A DNA stretch of 25,777 nt, taken from positions 1 to 25,777 of IMG/VR virus record IMGVR_UViG_3300042562_000593; one strand, given 5' to 3'. Below, piece by piece: positions 6,212-13,346 of the stretch. The notes below the pieces were generated by a model. The model was given only the letters and a program-made list of their open reading frames with translations, did not search any database and had not been told where the DNA came from. Made by a program: the position numbers and the translations under genes. Source of the stretch: a virus. Within the stretch, counting starts at the first letter, position 1. Every line of letters begins with the position of its first letter.

Positions 6212-8071
6212 ATGGAGTTATCAAACAAAATTCTATCAGACATTACGGTATATATGAAATATGCAAAATATCTACCTACTGAAAATAGAAGAGAGACTTG
6301 GGAAGAGTTAGTTACAAGAAATAAAGAAATGCATCAAAAAAAATACCCTCATATTAAAGATGAAATTGAAGGGGTTTATCAATTGGTGTATGACAAAAAA
6401 ATATTACCATCAATGAGAAGTTTACAGTTCGGTGGTAAACCTATAGAAATATCACCTAACAGAGTATATAATTGCGCATATTTACCTATTGATCATGTGG
6501 ACGCATTTTCAGAAACTATGTTTTTACTTTTAGGTGGTACAGGTGTAGGGTTCTCAGTACAAAAACATCATGTTGAGGCATTACCTGACATTAAAAAACC
6601 AAACCCTAATAGAAATAGAAGATACTTAATTAGTGACTCTATTGAAGGATGGGCAGATGCAATTAAGATGTTAGTGGAATCTTATTTTGGTATAAAGTCA
6701 TCGACGCCAGTATTTGATTTTTCAGATATTAGACAAAAAGGGGCATTATTAGTAACATCAGGTGGAAAGGCACCTGGACCACAACCGTTAAAAGATTGTA
6801 TTCACAATATTAAAAAAGTATTAGATGCTAAATCTGATGGTGAAAAATTATCATCTATTGAGGTTCACGATATAGTTTGTCATATTGCAGATGCGGTATT
6901 GGCTGGTGGTATTAGAAGAGCAGCATTAATTAGTTTATTTAGTGCGGATGATAATGAGATGATTTCGTGTAAATCAGGTAACTGGTGGGAATTGAATCCA
7001 CAAAGAGGAAGGGCGAATAACTCAGCAGTATTACTTAGACACAAAATTACAAAAGAATTTTTCTTAGACTTGTGGAAGAGAATTGAATTATCAGGAGCAG
7101 GTGAACCAGGAATTTACTTATCTAACGATAAAGATTGGGGTACTAACCCTTGTTGTGAGATTGGTTTGAGACCATACCAATTCTGTAATTTATGTGAGGT
7201 AAATGCTTCAGATATTGAATCTCAAGAAGATTTTGAAATCAGAGTTAAGGGTGCCGCATTTATTGGTACACTACAGGCTGGTTATACTGACTTCCATTAC
7301 CTAAGAGATGTTTGGAAAAGAACTACAGAGAAAGACGCATTGATTGGTGTCGGTATGACAGGTATTGGTTCTGGAGTAGTTTTAGGCTATGATATGAAAT
7401 TAGCGGCAAAGGCAGTAAAAGAAGAAAACGAAAGAGTTGCAAAATTAATTGGTATTAATAATGCGGCTAGAACTACAACAGTAAAACCTTCAGGTACATC
7501 ATCTTTAGTTTTAGGTACTTCATCAGGCATTCACGCTTGGCATAATGACTATTATGTTAGAAGAATTAGAGTTGGAAAAAATGAGGCTATTTATACTTAT
7601 TTGTCTGTTAATCATCCTGAATTAATAGAGGATGAAATATTCAGACCTCACGATACTGCAGTTATTTCTATACCACAAAAATCACCTGAAGGATCTATTT
7701 TAAGATACGAATCCTCTTTTGATTTATTAGAAAGAGTAAAAAAAGTATCTCAAGAGTGGATTAAACCAGGACATAGAAGTGGACAAAATAGTCATAATGT
7801 ATCCGCAACAATTTCTTTGAAAGAAGATGAGTGGGAATACGCTGGTGAATGGATGTGGGAAAACAGAAAATTCTATAATGGATTATCAGTATTACCATAT
7901 AATGGGGGGACGTACCAACAAGCACCTTTTGAGGATTGTGATGAACAAACTTATGAAAAAATGATGAAGTCTTTAAGTAACTTAGATTTAACTAAAGTTA
8001 TTGAACTACAGGATAATACTAACCTTTCTGGCGAAGTTGCTTGTGCTGGGGGAGCATGTGAAATAGTGTAA
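6212..8071 (+). CDS. nrdJ: Adenosylcobalamin-dependent (class II) ribonucleoside-triphosphate reductase
   Basis: This 619-aa enzyme reduces ribonucleotides to deoxyribonucleotides, using a thiyl radical made with adenosylcobalamin. It resembles monomeric Lactobacillus RTPR. The N-terminus has the YAKYLPTENRRETWEELV segment. C88 (YNCAYLP) corresponds to RTPR C119. N312-P-C314-C-E316 with C325 reproduces N406/C408/E410/C419, including the 11-residue spacing. TTTVKPSGTSS and SSGIH form the substrate phosphate loop. The final C611-x4-C616 reproduces the C731/C736 redox pair. The residue between the radical Cys and the next is Cys instead of the usual Gly (NPCCE). At 619 aa it is shorter than Lactobacillus RTPR (739 aa), with about 63 residues fewer between the first two active-site Cys; whether the allosteric insertion is intact cannot be judged by eye. 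No NrdA/NrdB pair is seen, and the DUF5522-like gene follows after 2 bases. Confidence 0.9.
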   Translation: MELSNKILSDITVYMKYAKYLPTENRRETWEELVTRNKEMHQKKYPHIKDEIEGVYQLVYDKKILPSMRSLQFGGKPIEISPNRVYNCAYLPIDHVDAFSETMFLLLGGTGVGFSVQKHHVEALPDIKKPNPNRNRRYLISDSIEGWADAIKMLVESYFGIKSSTPVFDFSDIRQKGALLVTSGGKAPGPQPLKDCIHNIKKVLDAKSDGEKLSSIEVHDIVCHIADAVLAGGIRRAALISLFSADDNEMISCKSGNWWELNPQRGRANNSAVLLRHKITKEFFLDLWKRIELSGAGEPGIYLSNDKDWGTNPCCEIGLRPYQFCNLCEVNASDIESQEDFEIRVKGAAFIGTLQAGYTDFHYLRDVWKRTTEKDALIGVGMTGIGSGVVLGYDMKLAAKAVKEENERVAKLIGINNAARTTTVKPSGTSSLVLGTSSGIHAWHNDYYVRRIRVGKNEAIYTYLSVNHPELIEDEIFRPHDTAVISIPQKSPEGSILRYESSFDLLERVKKVSQEWIKPGHRSGQNSHNVSATISLKEDEWEYAGEWMWENRKFYNGLSVLPYNGGTYQQAPFEDCDEQTYEKMMKSLSNLDLTKVIELQDNTNLSGEVACAGGACEIV

Positions 8072-8073
8072 TT

Positions 8074-8286
8074 ATGAATGTAGGCGCATCTAAAGATTGG
8101 GTACAACAATTATATGTTAGAGAGTTCGGACCTAAATTACAACCAGATGAATTCTATTATGATAATCAAGGAAGGATAGTCATGACTGAAGAATACCATA
8201 AACGAAGAGGAAGTTGTTGTGGTAGTGGTTGTAAACACTGCCCCTATGAACCTAAACATTTAAAAGGTACAAAAAACTTGAACTAA
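8074..8286 (+). CDS. Small Cys-rich DUF5522-like protein
   Basis: This 70-aa protein has a C-terminal motif GSCCGSGCKHCPYEP (about residues 46-60). A preceding FYYDNQGRIVMTEEYHKRRG segment matches the pattern of DUF5522, small proteins common in Bacteroidetes genomes with no established function. Four cysteines and a histidine within 10 residues suggest a bound metal ion. It starts 2 bases after the nrdJ stop and is almost certainly co-transcribed with it. The arrangement raises the possibility of a role linked to the reductase or to thiol/metal chemistry, but that is position-based inference. A hairpin terminator follows its stop directly. Confidence 0.75.
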   Translation: MNVGASKDWVQQLYVREFGPKLQPDEFYYDNQGRIVMTEEYHKRRGSCCGSGCKHCPYEPKHLKGTKNLN

Positions 8287-8317
8287 AAAAAGTCGGAGAA
8301 ATCCGACTTTTATTTTT
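8285..8317. terminator. Bidirectional rho-independent terminator between convergent genes
   Basis: The stem AAAGTCGGA (8289-8297) pairs perfectly with TCCGACTTT (8302-8310) around a GAAA tetraloop. An A-run precedes it and a T-run (TATTTTTT) follows it, so it can work in both directions. It ends the nrdJ/DUF5522 transcript on the + strand and the metalloprotease transcript on the - strand. The stop codon of the protease gene (8310-8312) touches the stem. Confidence 0.9.
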
Positions 8318-8867
8318 TATATAATAAAGAAATCATTTCCTTATCCCTTTCACTAAACTCTTCACTACGACTTTTAAGTATAGTATTTTTTTCATTTTCT
8401 ATATGACCAAAACCTAAAATATGGAACATTTCGTGCCTAATAGTTATGGGCATACATGAGTATTTTCTACATTCAGTAATATCAATATGTAATCTAACCT
8501 TAGTAATTTTTTTACCAGCAACATTAGTATAAGTTATACCTGTAGAATTTTTAACATCCTTCTCACTCCAAGGGAAAAGTTTAATAAAATCATTATCAGT
8601 TGTAAAATACATTACAGTATTTGATAATGATATATCATCAACCAACTCTATTTGAACTGTCTCTAAAATAGAATTGAACTCAGTGATTGTCTTTACAATT
8701 GTTACTGAATCACTAAAACTACAGTCTCCATAAATGAAAATCTTAATATTATTATTCCATTTTTGACCATTATCTGTGATTAAATTAAACTCAGCCATAG
8801 TAAAATTTTTCTGAGAAAAACATAAAATACTATTTAAAAATAAAAGGGTGAAAAGTATTTTTTTCAT
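8310..8867 (-). CDS. Secreted metzincin-like zinc metalloprotease
   Basis: This 185-aa protein starts MKKILFTLLFLNSILCFSQK, a typical signal peptide with likely cleavage near residue 18, so export to the periplasm or beyond is expected. The zinc site is H145-E146-x2-H149-x2-G152-x2-H155 (HEMFHILGFGH), the metzincin consensus in which three His bind zinc and Glu is the catalytic base. The usual Met-turn is not visible: the expected region reads NTILKSR, with Leu or Ile in place of Met. The tail, with an SERDKEMISLLY helix, resembles matrixin-like and DUF2927-type small proteins. The ATG at 8867 is chosen because it begins the signal peptide; the in-frame ATG at 8891 would lie inside the promoter -7 box. 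It is the only - strand gene, with its own promoter and terminator. Confidence 0.8.
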   Translation of the reverse strand: MKKILFTLLFLNSILCFSQKNFTMAEFNLITDNGQKWNNNIKIFIYGDCSFSDSVTIVKTITEFNSILETVQIELVDDISLSNTVMYFTTDNDFIKLFPWSEKDVKNSTGITYTNVAGKKITKVRLHIDITECRKYSCMPITIRHEMFHILGFGHIENEKNTILKSRSEEFSERDKEMISLLYKK

Positions 8868-8888
8868 AGTTGTTAAGTATTTATATAA

Positions 8889-8919
8889 CAAATATAGTAT
8901 ATATTTTTTTAACTGCCAA
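8889..8919 (-). promoter_or_regulatory. Bacteroidetes-type promoter of the metalloprotease gene
   Basis: Read on the - strand, TTG (8917-8919) is followed after exactly 20 bases by TATATTTG (8889-8896), the same box and spacing as the promoter at 1161-1191. The transcript would start about 15 bases before the ATG at 8867. It lets the host RNA polymerase express the protease independently of the flanking phage operons. Confidence 0.8.
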
Positions 8920-8936
8920 AAAAATTGGTTAATAGT

Positions 8937-11021
8937 ATGAGAAATTTATTTGAAGAATTAGATAGGATAAAAAATTTAATGGTGTACGAGAAAGGTACAC
9001 CTATTACTGAAGTAAGTACGAGTGCTGATCCAGAAGGTGACGAACCCACAAAAAATACTGCGGAAAAACCTTCCGAAAACAAAGGAGAAGAATCAAAAAC
9101 CAAAGAAGACTCTAAAGGTACTGGTGAAGTGGAAGGTAAAAAGGGAGAACCGATATTACCAGATAAAAATGAATGTTTTAAAATAAAAGCCACTGGTAGA
9201 TTTGTGGTAAATGTACCGAAAGGATCTGCAGCAGTAGATAATTTTTTAACTGAAGTAAGAAATGTTATTAATTCTAATCCAGAATATAAAAAAGGTTTAG
9301 ATAGTGGTACTATGTATATCAGAGAAATCACTCTTCAAGGATTTGCTAGTAATTATTATGGTGGTGCGGTAGAACCACAATTTGCTAATGATTACTGTAA
9401 AAATTGGTCAGTCTTACCTGATCGTGATTATGGTGGTGTATGTACAGAATTTGAATTCAAACCATTCACTGGTAAAAAATTGGCAAAATATCCTGGTAAT
9501 CAAGGCACCAACCAAAAATTGGCAAAGAATAGGGCGGTTAATTTATATAATGGTATTGTCGATGCTTTAAATAAGGAAGGTAAAAAATATGGAATTAAAA
9601 TTGATCCAACAACAGTACCTGTATACGAAGATGGTGGTAGTTTATATACTAAAGACAATGTTGATGAGAATTGGAAAACAGACATTGCGTCACGTAAACT
9701 TAATCCTGGACAAATAGTTGCGGTTACTGCAAAAGTATGTTATACACTAAAAGAACCATGTCCAGATCCTTGTATGACAAAGGACGAAAGTGGTAAATGT
9801 ACGTGTCCTGAAGGTATGACATATAACGAAGAAACAAAACAATGTGAATGTCCTCCTAATTATGTTAAAGAAGGATGTGAATGTAGAAAAAAAGATAAAG
9901 AACCATGTCCTAATTGTATGGAAAGATTGGTTGAAGATGGTGAATGTGAGTGTAAAGAAGGTTTAATTAAAGGTTCTGACGGTAAATGTTATTGTGATAA
10001 AGAAGGTAAGAAGGCACCTGATGAAAATTGTGGTTGTCCTTGTCCTAAATGTATGGAAAAAGACAAAGACGGTAATTGTAAATGTAAAGAGGGTACATTT
10101 ACAATAAACGATAAGTGTTATTGTGATGCGGCAGGTAAAATACCTGTATTAGATGATTGTAGTTGTCCAAATTGCCCTGAATGTACAGTATATAATGTAG
10201 ATAAAAAAGAATGTGAGTGTACAGGTGATTTAGTGAAAAATGATAAAGGTGAATGTGTTTGTCCTAAAGATAAACCAATAAGAATTGTTCCTGGATGTAA
10301 CTGTAAGGCAACTCCACCCCCACCATTAAAATGTAATTATAACGCGGAAACTAAAGGTGGAAGAGGTGTTAAAACTAATAATTTCGTAGCAGCGGCAGTT
10401 AATAGTACTTTTCCTGTTGGAGAGGGTGATACTTTAACAGTTTCATTTGATTCATTAGTGGTACCTGATGCATTTTATGTTAAATACGGTGATCAAGAAT
10501 TCTTTAGTGGATTTATGGGTGATGTTTGGAATGGGGAATATAAAAACGTTGCCTTAAGTTTAGAAGAAAAAAAGAAAATGTTGTATATACAGTCGAAGAG
10601 TCAACTACATAATATTAAAGTAAAAAATGATGAGGACATAAGTTCAATAAATAATATGTCTAGAAATTTTGTGGGTGAACTAATGTATTACAAAGAAAAA
10701 GAAGGATTAATCGAAAGTATTAACGCTGCAATTGGTTCTGTAGGTGGAAAACTTAAAGTTGATTCTATTTTTAAAGGTGGTGACACACAAGCCAAAAAAG
10801 TTACTGATGAAATTAAAAATATAGATATTGATAGTACAAAATTAGAAAATATACCTGTCTATGTTGAAAAATATAAATCTGTTCGTGCGGGATATGATAA
10901 TATTATGAAAAAAAATTCATCATTTACTATTACAAAAGAACAAAAAGAAATGCCAATTAACATATTAGTATTCTCACCATTGGATAGAACAGTATTTAAT
11001 ATGAAAGTTGAGTGTAAATAA
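8937..11021 (+). CDS. Leader-bearing OmpA-like protein with four eight-Cys repeats (candidate packaged or virion protein)
   Basis: This 694-aa protein (from the ATG) has several parts. Residues 5-17 are a leader helix, FEELDRIKNLMVY, followed by I-T-E (23-25), a likely gp21-type prohead cleavage site. A charged linker runs to about 75. An OmpA/MotB-like region spans about 80-275, with ITLQGFAS (131-138) and NQKLAKNRAVNLYNGIV (from 192) matching the pattern of peptidoglycan-binding OmpA domains. Four tandem eight-Cys repeats cover residues 275-456. After a PPPP hinge comes an unrecognised domain of about 230 residues. There is no signal peptide. The frame extends upstream to a TTG at 8925, but the ATG at 8937 is a better start and places the leader helix near the N-terminus. 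It stands alone between the protease gene and gene 25. It may be a capsid cargo or a tail or cell-wall-binding protein; no known phage protein with this architecture comes to mind. Confidence 0.7.
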   Translation: MRNLFEELDRIKNLMVYEKGTPITEVSTSADPEGDEPTKNTAEKPSENKGEESKTKEDSKGTGEVEGKKGEPILPDKNECFKIKATGRFVVNVPKGSAAVDNFLTEVRNVINSNPEYKKGLDSGTMYIREITLQGFASNYYGGAVEPQFANDYCKNWSVLPDRDYGGVCTEFEFKPFTGKKLAKYPGNQGTNQKLAKNRAVNLYNGIVDALNKEGKKYGIKIDPTTVPVYEDGGSLYTKDNVDENWKTDIASRKLNPGQIVAVTAKVCYTLKEPCPDPCMTKDESGKCTCPEGMTYNEETKQCECPPNYVKEGCECRKKDKEPCPNCMERLVEDGECECKEGLIKGSDGKCYCDKEGKKAPDENCGCPCPKCMEKDKDGNCKCKEGTFTINDKCYCDAAGKIPVLDDCSCPNCPECTVYNVDKKECECTGDLVKNDKGECVCPKDKPIRIVPGCNCKATPPPPLKCNYNAETKGGRGVKTNNFVAAAVNSTFPVGEGDTLTVSFDSLVVPDAFYVKYGDQEFFSGFMGDVWNGEYKNVALSLEEKKKMLYIQSKSQLHNIKVKNDEDISSINNMSRNFVGELMYYKEKEGLIESINAAIGSVGGKLKVDSIFKGGDTQAKKVTDEIKNIDIDSTKLENIPVYVEKYKSVRAGYDNIMKKNSSFTITKEQKEMPINILVFSPLDRTVFNMKVECK
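9759..10304 (+). repeat. Four tandem protein repeats of about 45 aa, each with eight cysteines
   Basis: Each unit follows C-x(2,3)-C-x(8,9)-C-x-C-x(10,12)-C-x-C-x(8,11)-C-x-C. Units begin at CPDPC, CPNC, CPKC and CPEC, and units 2 and 3 also share CKEG and KCYCD. All 32 cysteines keep their register, while the rest of each unit and the DNA have diverged. This points to old duplication under selection for the cysteines. The layout recalls EGF/TIL-like disulfide modules or CxC metal-binding modules; the sequence alone does not decide. Confidence 0.9.
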
Positions 11022-11063
11022 AATTTTTAATATTTTACCATTTCTTTTCAAAAAATTTATAGT

Positions 11064-11077
11064 ACAATATTTATATA
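11064..11077 (+). promoter_or_regulatory. Second copy of the ACAATATTTATATA motif, before gene 25
   Basis: This is an exact copy of the 14-mer at 190-203, ending 4 bases before the ATG of the gp25-like gene. That distance is too short for a normal -10 element of this gene unless the transcript is leaderless, so a translation-related role or chance is as likely. The rest of the 60-base gap 11022-11081 is AT-rich and contains no host-type promoter or hairpin terminator that I can see. Confidence 0.2.
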
Positions 11078-11081
11078 GAGA

Positions 11082-11465
11082 ATGGCTAAGACTAGATATA
11101 TAAATATTGATTTCCCTTTTAGAGATAGTGACAATGGTTTCTATTTTAAAATGAATAAAACTGATAAGGACGCTATTAGGGCGGACTTATTGCATTTATT
11201 GTTAACTAATAAGGGTGAAAGGTTATATCTACCAGAATTCGGTAGTGACCTTAAAAAATTCATCTTTGAACCCAATGATGAAATAACACAGGAACAAATT
11301 AAGGATAATTTGAATCAAACAATAATTAGGTTTATACCTAATTTATTGATTAACGATATATCGTTTAGAAATGATACCATCGAAGAATTAATTATTGTGG
11401 AATTAACCTATACAGTTACTGAAGGGACTTTCACAAGTACAGATACAATTACATTAACATTTTAA
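11082..11465 (+). CDS. 25: Baseplate wedge protein, T4 gp25-like
   Basis: This 127-aa protein belongs to the gp25/GPW family, small wedge proteins that link the baseplate to the first sheath ring in contractile tails. The family core is visible: ADLLHLLLTNKGERLYLP (about 36-53), then EFGSDLKKFIFEP and a second half of alternating beta strands ending TSTDTITLTF. The length matches T4 gp25 (132 aa). It opens the baseplate operon, and gene 6 starts 2 bases after its stop, the usual 25-6 (W-J) pairing of contractile tail systems. Confidence 0.92.
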   Translation: MAKTRYINIDFPFRDSDNGFYFKMNKTDKDAIRADLLHLLLTNKGERLYLPEFGSDLKKFIFEPNDEITQEQIKDNLNQTIIRFIPNLLINDISFRNDTIEELIIVELTYTVTEGTFTSTDTITLTF

Positions 11466-11467
11466 AT

Positions 11468-13297
11468 ATGGCTAAAAAAATAGATTACAATGCTAGGAAC
11501 TTCTCAGATGTTAGACAACAGTTAATAGAGTTCATACAAAAATATTATCCAGAAATATTCTCAGATTTTAATGATGCATCTGTAGGTATGATGTTATTGG
11601 AATTAAACGCTGCGGTTGGTGATATGTTATCATTCCATACTGATAGAATGTTTAATGAGACACAAATCAGTTACGCACAGGAAAGATCATCACTTTTAGA
11701 GTTGGCTAGAACTTTTGGATTAAATATACCAGGAAAAAGACCGAGTATAACAATAGTTGACTGGACAGTAACTAACATTCCAGTTAAAGGTGATACATTT
11801 GATATTAGTTATGCACCTAAAATTTTAAAAGGTTCACAAGCCACAGGTGCGGGTAAAGTATTCGAAATGATGGAAGATTGTGATTTTTCATCCCCTTTTA
11901 CAACTGGAGGAATACCAAATAGATTAGTAGTGCCAAACATAGATGGAAGTGGGATAATTCAAAATTACACTCTTACTAAAAGAGAAATAATGTTAAACGG
12001 TATCACAAAAACTTATAAAAGAACATTAAGTAGAAGTGATTACCGACCATTTTTTGAAATTATTTTACCTGAAGACAACGTACTATCAATAGAAAATATT
12101 ATAACAAAAGAAGGTACCAATTTAGTTAACCAACCAACAGAGGAAGAGTTCAGCGATTTCGATATAAGTTGGTATGAGGTACCTGCATTGGCACAGGCGG
12201 AAGTTTATGTTGTTGATGACAATACGATATCAGATAGAGAGGGTATCGCAGTAGGTAAATGGTTAAACGCACCTCGTAGATTTATTAAAGAATATACAGA
12301 TAATGGTTTCTGTAAAATTATATTTGGTGCAGGTGATGCCGATGTGTCAGAATTAAACGATTTCGTTGGATGTAGAGGACAAATAGAAAGAATTGGTAAA
12401 ACAGTTAATAACTTATCTTTGGGTCAAATACCACCTACGGATAACACTATCTATGTTAGATATAGAATAGGTGGTGGAGAAGATAGTAACATTGGTGTAA
12501 ATATCATTAATACTTTGGGTACCATAAATGTAGTAATTAATGGTGACTCATCAGATATAAATAGAATTATAAGAAATAGTATATCGGTTAACAATCCGAT
12601 ACCTGCATTGGGTGGGAAAGAAGAACCATCTATTGATGAAGTAAGAAACTTAGTTAGATATAATTTTTCCGCACAAGACAGATGTGTCACTATCAAAGAT
12701 TATCAATCGAGAATACCATTAATGCCAGGTAAATTTGGTGTACCATTTAGAACTGGTGTATGGGAGGAGAGAAATAAAATTAACGTATCAATTTTGGCAT
12801 TAGACTCAAACTCTAAATTAACTACTGAGGCTACGTCCACATTAAAACAGAATATCGCAGAGTATTTGGCGGATTATAGAATGATTAATGACTATGTAAC
12901 AGTTAAAAATGGTAGAGTCATTAATTTAGGTTTTGAGGTAGATATTTTTGCAGAAAAATCAATACCTAAAGGTGATATCATTTCAGGTGTCATTAGTAGT
13001 ATCACAGATTATTTTGATATAAATAAATGGGATATGGGTGACAATATATATGTTTCACAACTTATTGAAAATATAAATAATGTTGGTGGTGTATTAAATG
13101 TCACAGATTTAAGAGTATTTAATAAAGTTAATGAAAACGGTAAATATTCGTTAAATGAAATTGCCCAACCTTATATTGATGAGACTACTAGACAGGTAGA
13201 CTTATTAGGTAAATATACTTTATTCGGACAACCTAATGGTATGTTTGAAATTAAATACCCTAATAAAGACATAAAAGTGACAATTTCTACATCATAA
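11468..13297 (+). CDS. 6: Baseplate wedge protein, T4 gp6 / baseplate J-like
   Basis: This 609-aa protein matches gp6/gpJ, whose dimers form the inner ring of the baseplate and hold the wedges together. The N-terminal helical region, DASVGMMLLELNAAVGDMLSFHTDRMFNET (about residues 36-65), is the family signature. A beta-rich middle includes YVRYRIGGGEDSNIG (about 325-339). The C-terminal part has the J-type DRCVTIKDYQSRIPLMPGKFG segment followed by NVSILALDSN. The length is close to T4 gp6 (660 aa). It follows gene 25 by 2 bases and precedes a 49-base gap before the small membrane protein. Confidence 0.88.
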   Translation: MAKKIDYNARNFSDVRQQLIEFIQKYYPEIFSDFNDASVGMMLLELNAAVGDMLSFHTDRMFNETQISYAQERSSLLELARTFGLNIPGKRPSITIVDWTVTNIPVKGDTFDISYAPKILKGSQATGAGKVFEMMEDCDFSSPFTTGGIPNRLVVPNIDGSGIIQNYTLTKREIMLNGITKTYKRTLSRSDYRPFFEIILPEDNVLSIENIITKEGTNLVNQPTEEEFSDFDISWYEVPALAQAEVYVVDDNTISDREGIAVGKWLNAPRRFIKEYTDNGFCKIIFGAGDADVSELNDFVGCRGQIERIGKTVNNLSLGQIPPTDNTIYVRYRIGGGEDSNIGVNIINTLGTINVVINGDSSDINRIIRNSISVNNPIPALGGKEEPSIDEVRNLVRYNFSAQDRCVTIKDYQSRIPLMPGKFGVPFRTGVWEERNKINVSILALDSNSKLTTEATSTLKQNIAEYLADYRMINDYVTVKNGRVINLGFEVDIFAEKSIPKGDIISGVISSITDYFDINKWDMGDNIYVSQLIENINNVGGVLNVTDLRVFNKVNENGKYSLNEIAQPYIDETTRQVDLLGKYTLFGQPNGMFEIKYPNKDIKVTISTS

Positions 13298-13346
13298 TAC
13301 TTACTTTCTAGAAAATTGAGTTAGTTTTATTAAAAAAATATAAGTT

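Noticed and set aside
8868-8891. ATG at 8891 as the start of the - strand protease
   Set aside because: It would lie within the promoter -7 box and would put eight residues before a normal signal peptide.
8925-8936. TTG start four codons upstream in the 694-aa gene
   Set aside because: An in-frame ATG at 8937 gives the leader helix in the same position as in the gene at 405; a TTG start is not needed.
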